64,000 nucleotides of DNA from Adiantum capillus-veneris (taxonomy: Eukaryota; Streptophyta; Polypodiopsida; Polypodiales; Pteridaceae): the NCBI GenBank assembly GCA_014529385.2, contig CM043942.1:6447001-6511000 (forward strand), in the 5' to 3' direction. Both the position numbers and the translations under genes were made by a program. The notes under the pieces were generated by a model. The model was given only the letters and a program-made list of their open reading frames with translations, had not been told where the DNA came from and did not search any database. Below, piece after piece: positions 33,365 to 45,955 of this stretch (its first letter is position 1; every line of letters starts with the position of its first letter).

Positions 33365-33825
33365 TCAGTCATTTACCTTGTCATAGAATAGGCTCTCAAA
33401 TACATACAAATTCTTCTTAATGATGTTGTGCCGTTGATCCTTTTTCTCTATTTTGGTCAGGCGCTTTGTGTTGGTGCATTTCAGGACGTAGAAGTCTGCA
33501 CCTAACTCCTCTGCAGTCACTGCAAAGTTCTGGCCAACCATCAAGGCATCGCTCAGGTCATCGTGGTGGCCAGCATACATGGGGGCGTATTCATCCTCGT
33601 CCTTGCTTGACGCTTCTCCATCACTTTCATCCATAACTGTGGGTTGTATTTGATAGTATACCCACCCTTGCACATGATCTTTGTTGGCACATCTCCTCCA
33701 TTGACCTTTGATGCACGCACCGCAAAAGCAAGAGAGTAGTAGGTGCCTTAGTTCGTGCATATCCGTTTGACTGTAGCCATTGACACAGTGCTAGGTTCGA
33801 GACCCTGTCATGAGCTTGCAATTCC
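33365..33825 (-). pseudogene. Cys-rich element gene, C-terminal part
   Basis: Minus-strand frame starting before 33760: MHELRHLLLSCFCGACIKGQ, then WRRCANKDHV, an acidic stretch (DESDGEASSKDEDEYA) and EELGADFYVLKCTNTKRL, ending FESLFYDKVND. The C-x-C-x2-C...C block followed by an acidic linker and a D/EFYVLKC strand resembles, from memory, the C-terminal part of Cys-rich repetitive proteins found in plant and animal genomes and thought to belong to DNA transposons. gypsy-3 starts at 33826 and cuts the gene; its N-terminal part is at 51655-52095 on the same strand. It may be the transposase of the large element. Family identity is unverified. Confidence 0.5.
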
Positions 33826-36800
33826 TGTGAGGCCATACCCAGACTCGATCCTACTCACCTCCCTCAGTCTTCCACACTGCTCCAGGGAATGACGTAGATC
33901 TATCTGCAGGTATCCCTCCCACTTGGGACCGAGACCCAAAAAGGACTCTGGCCTATCTCGAATGCCAACCCAAGGGGGTAAATCCCATCAATATGACGAC
34001 TCTATCCGCTTATCATCATTTAAATCCAAACTTGGCATCTTTCAGTTACCCACACCAGAAAACCTGGTCCTTAGTCTTGATTCTCTGGATCTCTAACTTT
34101 GAGGATCTGCTCTTGCTTTCTTGTTGTCCCTTGGTTCATGGTGATAACCCCCTTTTCTTGACAAGCAGGCACGGCAGTTATCGCTTTTCCCTAAGAAGAG
34201 AGATCTTGTAATCCTACCTGGTCTCGCTCTTTCCCACATAACCGTTTTTATCCCGCATAGTCCTAGCGTTTAACATATAAAAAAATAATTCAACATCCGG
34301 CCATCTGACCCTCCGGATCCGCCCACCCATCAAACCATTTCATGAAAATCCCTTCCCGAGGTAGTACTTAACTACTACAAAATCCGGAAGACAGTCTATC
34401 AGACATCGTCAAACAACAAGCAACATACAATCTGTTGCATACCCACGTTTAGGGAAATTCATTTGGTTGTTCTCACTAGATCTTTAGTTAGAAACTTTTA
34501 ATTCATTTATTTACCTTTATCTGCTACAATTAGCTTGTATTTAGTTTCCTAACTAATCATGCAACACATTTGGTTTCAACCAATCCATCTTGTCTCACTC
34601 AGGACCAAGATAACCGGTTACAAGCCATCAAAATGGCAGCACCTTCACAATATTTCCTAGAATTAAGTGTTTTATAAAGGCTCATCAAGTAATTTAATCA
34701 TTCCTTCCTAAGCATTTTATTTCGTTTGGTTGTTCCCACCAGATCTTTAGTTAGAAACTTTTAATTCATTTATTTACCTTTATCTGCTACAATTAGCTTG
34801 TAACTAGTTTCCTAACTAATCATGCAACACATTTGGTTTCAACCAATCCATCTTGTTTCACTCAGGACCAAGATAACCGGTTACAAACCATCAAAATGGC
34901 AGCACCTTCACAATATTTCCTAGAATTAAGTGTTTGATAAAGGCTCATCAAGTAATTTAATCATTCCTTCCTAAGCATTTTATTTTGAGAGGTATAGCAC
35001 CATCTGGTGACAAATGCACAGGATAGCCCCTATATTCCTAGACTTTCCAGTTTCTTTTTAAGCAACCAAATCGAAAAAATTTCCTTAATTGAATTCACAT
35101 TATCCTCCCTGAGTATGACCTTCTCATCCAACTATTGGCATCAGGCCATACCCAGATTATGGTTGTTTTCCAATAAGAAACGCGGGTACTTCACCCGGCC
35201 GAGAAAAAATAAAACAAACCCATTCATCCCTTATCCCTCGGGCATGATTGACCTAGGTATAACAAACTTGCCGGTTACGCTTTCCTAGCCGAAAAGGGTC
35301 AATCTCCGTCAAGTTTCCCAAGAGAATCCTCTCAATGGGCCGGCCTTTCAATCAAATTGACCCCAAGAAGATCCATCTTGATTTTTGGTCATTTTCAGAC
35401 AATCTTCAAAACTCCTAGTTAAATCTATGTTTTGCATTGGGCTATCCCTATCATCTCTTGAGATTCCATTTTAACTCCTAGTTCATAATTTCTAGGTTCA
35501 TTCATTTATCAACCTTTATTCCTCCTTTCATTAATTATCTACCAACCAAGTTTATTTAGAAAATACAAACGAGTTTTTGCCATAGGCATTTGATGGTTAA
35601 TATCTCTTCGAAAATGCCAACTTTTTAAGTTCAATCCCCGTTTTGTACGATTCCCAGGTTTTTTGCAATCCTTTGCCATCCATGGGGCATCTCCATGGAA
35701 GCTTGTACAGTTTTCGATTCAAACAACACGGAGATCAATTCCGCGAAGTTATCCCGTATTTGCAAACAAAATTGAAATTGACAACTTTAGAAATACTCTT
35801 CAATACGAAAAATTGAACTACTTCTATCGAGCTTAGACAACTACTCTTTTCTTATGGTGCCTAGCTTTCCATTTCGGAAGCTAGAAGGTCGTCCTATAAT
35901 TTATGAATCTTTGAGCTTTCCATTAAACCTCGCTTTGGAGAAAAAATGGGAATCTAGAGCTTTCCATTAAAGCTTGGAAGAGAGGATTATAACCATACAT
36001 TCTTCCTACCGTAAAGAGACATGTAACCCTAAGCTTGATTACCATAATGAGACTAAACCTTTATCTCTTCAATGAGACAAGGTTTCCATGGAAGCTTAAC
36101 CCTAATCAAAAAAATGTCACCATGGAAGCCAAACCTAAATTACAAACTTGTCTTTCAATGCTTTTCCTAAGTGCAAAGTTACCATCAAAGCTTAGCTTAA
36201 GTACGTTTGAAGCTTAACTTAATGATGCATAGATACTCTTAGCACTTAACCTTAATTGCGAGGTTACCATTAAAGCTTAAACCTAAAATACAAGGTAGTC
36301 ACTAAAGCTTACACCTAAGTGCAAAGCTACCATTAAAGCTTAGCTTAAGGATGCAAATCTACCTTTGAAGCTTAACTTACTGATCCATAGATACTCTTAG
36401 CACTTAACCCTAATTGCGAGGTTACCATTAAAGCTTAAACCTACAATACAAGGTAGTCAATAAAGATTACACCTACGTGCAAAGCTACCATTAAAGCTTA
36501 GCTTAAGAGTGTAAATCTACCTTTGAAGCTTAACCTAATGATGCATAGATACTCTTAGCACTTAACCCTAATTGCAAGGTTACCATTAAAGCTCATACCT
36601 AAAATACAAGGGAGTCACTAAAGCTTACACCTAAGGGCAAAGTTACCTTTAAAGCTTAGCTTAAGAGTGCAAACCTATCTTTGAAGCGTAACTTAATGAT
36701 GCATAACTACCATTAATACTTAACCCTAATTTCAAGGTTACCATTAAAGCTTAAACCTAAAATGATGCACATAAACCTTCCTAGTATTAAAAGACTTGGT

Positions 36801-37721
36801 TTAGGTTAATTAATCCTACTAGAAGTGAAGATTACCTCCTTTAATCAAGAGGGAAGTGGGGTTGAAATCCTTCTTGAATAGATGTGAGGCTCAAGGAAGA
36901 AGGAAAGGGATTTATGATGAAGAGGAAGGAGAGAGGAGCTTCTTCACAAAACCCTCAAGGGTTTGTCCTTCAAGAGAGGGAGAGAGCAAGAGCAAGGTTT
37001 AATGAAAACATTGATTTATTCAAGCATAATCTTGAGCATGGCAAGTATGTAAGTAGCTTAGCAATATGTGTAGAATTACAAAGGAGAGGGGGTGGTTATA
37101 TAGGAAATGGTGGGTAGAATACTCAATTTCTATTGGACCCCACTTCTCTTCTCAATTCCTATTGGATCCCAATTCTCTTCTCAATTCTTATTGGACCCCA
37201 ATTTCTTCTCAATTCCTATTTGACCCCAATTCTCTTTTAAATTCTTATTGGACCCCAATTTCTTCTCAATTCCTATTGGACCCCAGTTCTCTTGTTAATT
37301 CTTATTGGACCCCAATTTCTTCTCAACTCCTATTGGACTCCAATTCTCTTCTCAATTCTCTCAATTCCTATTGGACCCCAATTCTCTTCTTAATTCTTAT
37401 TGGACCCCAATTTCTTCTCAATTCCCATCTCTTAACTTTATCTTCCAATCAAGTTAGTCTCTTTTTCTGCCAGTCCTCAATCTAGATCAGTTCCCACGTG
37501 GCTTTCCACGAAGAAGTATAAAAATAATCGTAGTCTTTTTGAAAAAATATAGGAATGACGTGATTTCTTATCCGGAATATCCTTGTCTTTTCATTCTGGA
37601 GTAAAGTCTCGTTGTCCGCATGACTTCTTTGTCGGTCTTTCTTTTTCTAAATTATTTTCTAGGCTAAAAAAGTTCTGAATGGCTCTAGGGTTTAGGGAGA
37701 GACCTTACAAACGCCCCAACA
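33826..37721 (-). repeat. gypsy-3 3' LTR (3,896 bp) with internal repeats
   Basis: Unusually long LTR. It contains a 263-bp tandem duplication (about 34460-34985) absent from the other LTR, a 158-bp tandem repeat (about 36150-36770; the phrase GATGCATAGATACTC recurs at 36224, 36382 and 36540, and a variant at 36698), and a roughly 28-bp repeat of CAATTCCTATTGGACCCC (37130-37430). At 36809-36811 it holds the single ATT that is the empty site of the CACTA insertion. Short frames in it are not genes. Confidence 0.85.
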
Positions 37722-38436
37722 AAAACAAAGAGCTGTCCTTAGCTCGGGACATGCTTTAGAGAGTAGTCACACTCAATCTTCGGTCAACTTATGATAAAAG
37801 ATGGTAAGTAACTTTAGGGTATTTAGATTAAAGGAAAGTGAAGCTGGTATGGACCTTAAATAACATACTTCTCTTCCATTTTTAGTGCTGATTCAAAAGT
37901 CTTAATCATAAAGAAGTTTTAATGAATCGAGGTTACTTTAATTACTAAATGTGATCTTACTCAACTAGGTATTTCTCCTTGGGTGTGACCGGATTGTGTT
38001 TCTCTTGTGAGGTCTGAAAATCATTTCTTCACTTTGCTCTCTATCTAGCCTCAATATGCTTTGTAAAAATCTTACCATTCTTACCTAGACTTTAACTTTT
38101 TCCGTTTTTGAGCGTTGACTCATTTCTCTATTGATATCATCCAACTGATACCATGATCTTGACAGTTAAGGATTTCATACTGATCTTTCAATTAATCTTG
38201 CAATATCGCCTCCCTTGTGTACCCAATTTATTTCCTCCATCCTTATTTCTCTTATGTCTATAGCTTACTGTCTCATCTTTCACTTGGTAATCAAATATTT
38301 CATGCATCATAACAATTAGACTTGTAAAACACCATAGACGATTTGAATCTCAAAAGAATTGACAGACTAGAGATGCTTGAATTCCATAAATATAACGATT
38401 GATTACATCCGCATAAAAATTACATCAAAAATTTCA
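37722..38436 (-). other. gypsy-3 3' region with polypurine tract
   Basis: On the minus strand AGGACAGCTCTTTGTTTTTG lies directly before the LTR start TGTTGGGG at 37721, in the position of the polypurine tract. No coding sequence is recognised between it and the chromodomain. Confidence 0.5.
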
Positions 38437-39590
38437 TCAATATCTTGAAGAATAATTATAAGTTGTTCCAAAGAACCGACCAAAAATATGATCAAGGGTT
38501 TGGACAAAAGGGAGATATTGATTTGATACCAAAAGATGAATTACAATTGCCCATCCTCCAAAACCTGGAAATTGGGTAATTATCTGGTCCCAATCTTCCA
38601 AGGAAGCATCTTCAACCGGATAGATCTTCCACTTGATTAGTACTTCTTGAATTGTCATGTGTCGCAGTTGCTTCTCTTTAGTTTCCAAAACTTGTTCTGG
38701 TTCCATTCGAAATTCTTACTGATTGACGAGAATGGTGTCATCATGATTCAAACATGTAGAGAGTTAGCAACATATTTCTTAAGGAGACTGACATGAAAAA
38801 CATTACGAATGCACATGTGAGGCGGTAAGGCTAACTCGTAGGCTTGTTCTCCTATCTTTCTAAGGATTTCAAAAGGTCCACAATATATGAATGCAAGCTT
38901 ATGGAATTTCCCTAGCTTTAAGGAGTTGCGTTTTGGTTTGACTCTGAGGAAAACTTGTTCACCTTCGCTAAAGCTTCTAGCGGAGCGATGAAGATCAGTG
39001 TAGCTCTTCTACCTATCACCAGCTCTCTTCAGATTGTCTCTAATGACTAGAAGTTGATGATCCTTCTCTTCCAGGGTAGACTTAGCGGCAGGAACATGAA
39101 GAGCTTGGTCGGCTAATCGAAGAGGGACTAAACATTCCTGACCATACAAGGCTTTAAAGGGTGACATTTCGAGGCTGCGATGGTGAGAAGAGTTATAAGA
39201 AAACTCAACTAGGGGAAGAAACTTGATCCATTGTTGGGGCTGCTGGTTGCAGTATGCTCGAAGCATATCTTCAATGAATTGATTCAGTCGCTTGGTTTGA
39301 CCATCAGTCTCCAGAATCTGATATGCTGAGTTGAGATTCAGTTGGGTACCTAGAGATCGAAACATGGCTTACCAAAACTTAGAAGTAAATTTGGCATCCC
39401 GATCACTGATGATTCTTGAAGGGATTCCATGTAATCTTACTACCTCTTTGACAAATACTTGGGCTATGTCGATGGCGGTGGCTGTCTGCTTGACTGGAAT
39501 TAGATGAGCCACCTTAGTGAGTTTATCTACTATGACAAAAATAGAATCATAGTTTCCAGTTGTCTTTGGAAGACTTGTAACAAAGTCCAT
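38437..39590 (-). pseudogene. gypsy-3 integrase and chromodomain
   Basis: Core at 39590-39009: MDFVTSLPKTTGNYDSIFVI with VDKLTKVAHLIPVKQ (first Asp), IISDRDAKFTSKFW (second Asp), a stop, and then ETDGQTKRLNQFIEDML. The usual catalytic Glu of DGQTE is Lys here. The C-terminal part (about 39000-38720, another frame) has FIYCGPFEILRKIGEQAYEL and NVFHVSLLKKYV. The chromodomain at 38706-38530 reads TIQEVLIKWKIYPVEDASLE, then DWDQI. Such domains direct chromovirus integration to histone-marked chromatin. Stops, a frameshift and the lost Glu make it inactive. Confidence 0.88.
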
Positions 39591-39596
39591 ACTCAG

Positions 39597-39796
39597 ACAT
39601 TCTCACTTCATCTGAGGAATATCTCGGGGTTGAAGCTTTCCAAGTAGTAAAGAAGACCATCTGCTAAGGTATAGTCAGTTAAGTGTTCCCTCAGGTTCTT
39701 CTTAGGATAAAGAAGAGCTAAAGAGTGAATTAGTCAGGGTTGATGAGGACAGGATTGCTGGTCAAGAGGGCTTTGAGTCTATTGAAGGTAGCATCT
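39597..39796 (-). pseudogene. gypsy-3 RNase H fragment
   Basis: Minus-strand translation gives ATFNRLKALLTSNPVLINPD, the start of the RNase H/tether block, then about 100 bp of linker to the integrase. The rest of RT and RNase H is missing: directly upstream on the minus strand (39797 and above) sequence with an LTR-end and polypurine-tract pattern takes over. Confidence 0.65.
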
Positions 39797-40134
39797 CTCC
39801 CCAACAAAAAAAGAAAGAGCTGTCCTCAACTCGAATAAAATATGTAATCAATGAAGCTTCTTGGATACGTCTTGCGACTTAACTTCTTGTTAATGCTTTC
39901 AATTTGACTTCTCTCTTACACTTCTTCATCCCCAAAAATCTGCTAATATAATATTCGGATCATGGGAAATCTTTTTTAATAAGCTATCTTCTTGAATAAG
40001 TCATCGTTTTTATGGCTTCTTCGATACGCTACTTCCTCTTTATAAGCTACTGGTAATCCCTTCTTTATCATCACTTGTTATCCTCTTATTTTTGCGATCT
40101 TCACTCTCTTGTAACTTAGTCATTTTCTTATTTG

Positions 40135-40649
40135 ATGGCGTCTTGGCAAGAAGACTTGGTTCTTCCTATATGCATCTCTCACTTGAAGAGTGCAGATGAG
40201 GCAGTTAAAAGACAGTTTTTAGAGCGATACAAAGATCTCCTCTTTCCTCAGCCAAATTCTTGTGTCGGCCAGACGATATGGAAGACATGGTGACATCTCA
40301 CAAGAGTGACTCTCTGGGGTAGAGTCCATTTCCGCAACAATACCCGACTTGCTATGGTTACAGAGGCTCTGGGACTTGGCCCTCCGTACTACTGCGTCAA
40401 AAGGATAGGAGATCCTGGGTTCTCCGCAAGGTTGTCTTGATTGTGCAATTTATTCCCCATTACAAGAGTTGCCTCGATACCATCTGGAGTCCTCCTCTTA
40501 GAGGTCCTTTTCTTTTCTCAACTCATACCCGAGAAATTGCTCAAGCTGTTTCTTGTAGAACCATTCCAGAGGGTGAGCGTCCTAACATGTGCGGCGCTTG
40601 TGATACTTGGTTATGTGAACATATATTAGAGGATATTTATGAGTTGTAA
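40135..40649 (+). pseudogene. antisense ORF inside gypsy-3, unknown function
   Basis: Runs opposite to the element. From ATG at 40135: MASWQEDLVLPICISHLKSA, then DEAVKRQFLERYKDLLFPQ, a TGA at codon 53, and continuing TLWGRVHFRNNTRLAMVTEA. A -1 frame change at about 40437 leads to VQFIPHYKSCLDTIWSPPLR and a Cys-containing end (NMCGACDTWLCEHILEDI). One stop and one frameshift over 170 codons, with well-ordered amino acid content, indicate a decayed gene. Antisense ORFs are known near the 3' end of some plant gypsy elements; I do not recognise this family. The flanks 39797-40134 and 40650-41680 have no recognised coding sequence. Confidence 0.45.
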
Positions 40650-41680
40650 ACTTTCTTGCCTCCTTTCTAATTACTTCCTGCCTCCCTTGTAATCCTTTTT
40701 GGCTTTAATTGAAGTTGTAAACTTTCTTGCCTCCTTTCTAATTACTTCTTGCCTCCCTTGTAATCCTTTTTGGATTTAATTGAAGAAATAACCTTTTTGA
40801 AAAAAATGAGTATTGTCAGTATTTTTTTTTCTTCAAATGTCAGTCTCTCTTCTTTAATTGCTAGTGAGTTTTTAAGGACTTCTATTTACTGTGTACTTTT
40901 AATTTTTGCAAATGGTCTTTCGTCTACAATAGTCTTGAGTAAAGATTCTAACTTTAAAGTTCTTGGCTAACTCATAAGTTTGCTTTCTTATTCTTCTCAG
41001 GTCTTTGAATGATCCGCAGAATTTGTGAGCTTATCTCTTGCACTTTCCCATCTTTAAGGGATTTCTTTTGGTCGGAATTTAAAGAAAAACTTGGTCATCA
41101 CTTGCACTCTTAAGATTCTTTCTTATGACTTGCAATTTGGCAATCCATTTCTTCACTTGATATAAAAAATCCTTTTGTCTCAAGATTATTTGGTACGATT
41201 TACAGTAATCTTGAATTCTCATGATGTCCTGACAATAGAAAACTTGGAAAATCCGCAACTCTTGCGCTCAACAAGACTTCTTCAATTCAGTGGATAAGTA
41301 CTGAATTTTTCATAGTATTGATGTAAACAAAAATGCCATCCTTGCCATTCCATTTAATCTTCCAATCTTGATAAATTCCAACCTTCATAAATCTCTCATT
41401 TATGAGCTTTCAACCCTGATCAATTCTCCTCGCTCAAGAAAGAGCAAAGCCTTCATCACAGCTTCCATCATACTTTCCATATACATCATCTCAATACTTC
41501 AAACTTGTAGCAACAATCTTGGCATCTTCCTGTACATCAATGCTCGAATTCTCGTTTATGGTTATCCTTTATTTTTAAAGTTTCAAACAGCATTATTTTC
41601 AATTTGTACCCTTATGAGCTCTGATATTTTTCCCAAATCATAAACCATTTAGCTTTTATATTTCTCCAGATCGCAAACCA

Positions 41681-41692
41681 TGCTCTGATACC
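41681..41692 (-). promoter_or_regulatory. gypsy-3 primer binding site
   Basis: Minus-strand TGGTATCAGAGC, three bases inside the LTR border at 41696; complementary to the 3' end of plant initiator-Met tRNA. Confidence 0.85.
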
Positions 41693-41695
41693 ACT

Positions 41696-44433
41696 TGTGA
41701 GGGCTATACCCAGACTCAACCCTACTCACCTCCCTCAGTCTTCTAGCCTATCTCGAATGCCAACCCAAGGGGGTAAATCCCATCAATTTGATGACTCTAT
41801 CTGCTTATCATAATTTAAATCCGTCCTTGGCATCTTTCAGTCACTCACACCCGAAATCGTGGTCCTTAGTCTTGATTCTCTGGATCTTTAACTTTGAGGA
41901 TCTTCTCTTGCTTTCTTGTTCTCCCTTGGTTCATGGCGATAACCCCTTTTTCCTGACAAGTAGGCATGGCAATTATCTCTTTCCCCTAAGAAGAGGGACC
42001 TTGTAATCCTACCTGGTCTCGCTCGTTCCCACTTACCTGTTTTTATCCCGCATAGTCCTAGCATTTAACATTAAAAAAAATTATTCAACATCCGGCCATC
42101 TGACCCTCCGGATCTTCCCACCCACCAAACCATTTCATGAAAATCCCTTCTCGAGGTAGTACTTAACTACTACAAAATCAGGAAACAATCTATCAGACAT
42201 CGTCAAACAACAAACAACATACAATCTGTTGCATACCCTTGTTCAGGGAAATTCATTTGGTTATTCCTACCAGATCTTTATTTAAAAACTTTTAATTCAT
42301 TTCTTTACCTTTATCTGCTACAATTAGCTTGTAACTAGTTTCCTAACTAATCATGTAACACATTTAGTTTCAACCAATTCATCTTGCCTCACTCAAGACC
42401 AAGATAATCGGTTACAAGCCATCAAAATGACAACCACTTCACAATATTTCCCAGAATTAAGTTTTTGGGAAAGGCTCATCAAGTAATTTAATCATTCCTT
42501 CCTAAGAATTTTATTTCGACAGATATAGCACCATCTGGTGACAGATGCACAAGATAGCCCCTATATTCCTAGCCTTTCCAGTTCCTTTTTAAGCAACCAA
42601 ATCGAACAAATTTTCTTAAATAAATTCACATCATCCTCCCTGAGTATGACCTTCTCATCCAACTATTGGCATCAGGCCATACCCGGATTATGGCCGTTTT
42701 CCAATAAGAAACCGCGGGTACTTCACCTGGCCAGGAAAAAATAAAACAAACCCATTCATCCCTTATCCATAGGTCATGAATGACCTAGGTATAACAAACT
42801 TGCCGATTACGCTGCCCTAGCCGAAAAGGGCCAATCTCCGTCAAGTTCCCCAAGAGAATCCTCTCAATGGGCTGGCCTTTCAATCAAATTGACCCCAAGA
42901 AGATCCATCTTGGTTTCCGGTCATTTCCAGACAATCTTCAAAACTTCTAGTTAAATCTATGTTTTTCAATGGGCTATCCCTATCACCTCTCGAGATTCCT
43001 TTTTAACTCCTAGTTGGTAATTTCGAGGTTATTCATTTATTAGCTTTAATCCCTACTCTCATTATTTATCTACCATCTAAGTTTATTTAGAGAATACAAG
43101 AGAGTTTTCTCCATAGGTATTTGATGGTTAATGTCTCTTCGGAAACGCCAATTTTTTAAGTTCAATCCTTGTTTTGTACGATTCCCAGGTTTTTGCAATT
43201 CTTTGCCATCCATGGGACATCTCCATGGAAGCTTGTAGAGTTTTCGGTTCAAACAACACAGAGATCAATTCCGTGAAGTTATCTCCTATCTCCCCCATCC
43301 CATATTTGCAAACAAACTTGAAAATGACAACTTTAGAAATACTCTTCAATACCAAAAATTAAACTACTTCTATCGAGCTTAGACAACTACTCTTTTCTTA
43401 TGGTGCCTAGCTTTCCATTTCGGAAGCTAGAAAGTCGTCCTATAATTTATGAGTCTTTGAGATTTCCATTAAACCTCGCTTTGGAGAAAAAATGGAATCT
43501 AGAGCTTTCCATTAAAGCTTGGAAGAGAGGATTATAACCATACATTCTTCCTACTGTAAAGAGACATGTAAACCCTAAGCTTGATTACCATAATGAGACT
43601 AAAACTTTCTCTCTTTAATGAGACAAGGTTTCCATGGAAGCTTAACCCTAATCACACAAGGTCAAGCTTAACCCTAATCACACACAAAGTCACCATGGAA
43701 GCTAAACCCTAAATTGCAAACTTGTCTTTTAATGCTTTTCCTAAGTGCAAAGTTGCCAACAAAGCTTAGCTTAAGGATGCAAATCTATCTTTGAAGCTTA
43801 ACTTAATGATGCATAGATACTCCTAGCACTCAACCCTAATTGCGAGATTACCATTAAAGCTTAAACCTAAAATACAAAGTAGTCACTAAAGTTGAGCTTA
43901 AACCTAAAATACAAAGTAGTCACTAAAGCTTACCCCTAAGTGCAAAGCTACCATTAAAGCTTAGCTTAAGGATGCAAATCTACCTTTGAAACTTAACCTA
44001 ATGATGCATAGATACTCTTAGCACTTAACCCTAATTGCGAGGTTACCATTAAAGCTTAAACCTAAAATACAAGGTAGTCACTAAAGCTTACACCTAAGTG
44101 CAAAGTTACCATTAAAGCTTAGCTTAAGAGTGCAAATCTACCTTTGAAACTTAACCTAATGATGCATAGATACTCTTAGCACTTAACCCTACTTGCAAGG
44201 TTACCATTAAAGCTCAAACCTAAAATACAAGGTAGTCACTAAAGCTTACACCTAAGGGCAAAGTTACCTTTAAATCTTAGCTTAAGAGTGCAAATCTACC
44301 TTTGAAGCTGTGACTTAATGATGCATAACTACCATTAATACTTTACCCTAATTCCAAGGTTACCATTAAAGCTTAAACTTAAAATGATGCACATAAACCT
44401 TTCTAGTATTAAAACACATGGGTTAGGTTAATT
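41696..44433 (-). repeat. gypsy-3 5' LTR, inner part
   Basis: Matches 33826-36811 of the 3' LTR apart from an 85-bp gap near 41740 and the single copy of the 263-bp block. It also carries the 158-bp repeats (about 43720-44370). The LTR continues at 51569 after the CACTA insert. Confidence 0.88.
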
Positions 44434-44442
44434 CACCACAAC

Positions 44443-44620
44443 ACTAAATGAAGATATCGACGTGTATATATCGACGGCCATGCTTTTCCACGCGTATATC
44501 GACGACATTAGCGGACGTTGCTATACGCGTCGCTATACACGTCGTAGTGTGCGTCGATATACGCGTGGAAAGGATTTTATTTGCCACGCGTATAGCGACG
44601 CGTATATCCACGCAAAAAAA
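44443..44620. repeat. CACTA left subterminal repeats
   Basis: Variants of CGTCGCTATACGCGTCG and TATCGACG in both orientations, at least eight within 180 bp. In En/Spm such arrays bind the TNPA protein. Confidence 0.8.
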
Positions 44621-44730
44621 TTTGGGGGAAAAAAGCGAAACCCGCGCGCAGGGGCCATTTTCGCCTGCTCGGGTCTTGGCCGAAACCTGGTGCACAGGTA
44701 TTATGTCCATCTCCACCCTCCCCAACCCCT

Positions 44731-44782
44731 CTCTCTCTCTCTCTCTCTCTCTACCTCTACATCGTGTGTGTGTGTGTGTGTA

Positions 44783-44820
<38 letters not shown>

Positions 44821-44839
44821 GTGTGTGTGTGTGTGTGTA

Positions 44840-44897
<58 letters not shown>

Positions 44898-44918
44898 GTG
44901 TGTGTGTGTGTGTGTAGA

Positions 44919-44954
<36 letters not shown>

Positions 44955-44977
44955 GTGTGTGTATGTGAGTGTAGGAA

Positions 44978-45021
<44 letters not shown>

Positions 45022-45036
45022 GTGTTTGTGTGTGTA

Positions 45037-45096
<60 letters not shown>

Positions 45097-45113
45097 GTGT
45101 GTGTGTGTGTAGG

Positions 45114-45159
<46 letters not shown>

Positions 45160-45160
45160 A
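44731..45160. repeat. alternating (GT)n and (GA)n microsatellite block
   Basis: Seven or so units, each a GTGTGTGTGTGTAGGAAAG-like lead followed by 25-50 bp of GA, so a higher-order repeat of two simple repeats. All frames here are repeat products. Confidence 0.93.
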
Positions 45161-45555
45161 ATGTATGCTTAGGAAATTAAAATTAAAGAAAAAAAAATTA
45201 AAGAGAGAAATGAAATGAAATGTTATATTAACGTCTTCGAAAGGCCAAAGTGACCTATGAGACATGAGACAAGAAAGTTACAATGTGGTGGATCTGATAC
45301 AAAGTCAGAGTAAGAAGATGACAAAACAAAATATTATGGAATCCTAAACTGTTGGGTGTGGACTAAACGGCTAAATGAGCTAGTTGAGATAGGTAGATCT
45401 CCTCGATGTTCAGTACTCTGATCGGGCGTTGTGTATGTCGAGCCAAAGTGACCTAGCTAGATCCTCTGATGCAGCCTCTGTCGATGTTGTGTAGTCCTCC
45501 ATAGTCGTGGGCGTCTAGATCTCCCTAGATCAGTCGCTCGTTCGATCATTAGAGA

Positions 45556-45562
45556 GATAGGG

Positions 45563-45605
<43 letters not shown>

Positions 45606-45633
45606 TAGGAAATAAAGAGATAGAGAAAGAGAG

Positions 45634-45709
<76 letters not shown>

Positions 45710-45818
45710 GGAAGTGGAGCTCCAGGAGTTATGGCAGAGAAATAGGAAAATAGAGAAATAGAGAGAGATAGGCAAATAGGGAAATAGAGAGAGAAAGAGA
45801 GATAGCGAGAGCGAGATC

Positions 45819-45908
<90 letters not shown>

Positions 45909-45955
45909 TAGCGAGAGCGAGATCGAGAGAGAAAGAACGAGAGATAGGGTACGTA
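45556..45955. repeat. (GA)n and (TA)n microsatellites
   Basis: GA runs at about 45561-45602, 45674-45706 and 45821-45901, with a TA run at about 45636-45673. The region 45161-45555 has no recognised feature. Confidence 0.93.

Noticed and set aside
36884-37485. Small plus-strand ORFs at 36884-37117 and 37066-37485
   Set aside because: They lie inside the gypsy-3 LTR, the second being a translation of a 28-bp tandem repeat.
33826-44433. 33826-37721 and 41696-44433 as a segmental duplication
   Set aside because: They start and end like LTRs, lie in direct orientation, and an initiator-Met primer site and polypurine tract sit at the expected inner borders, so they are LTRs.
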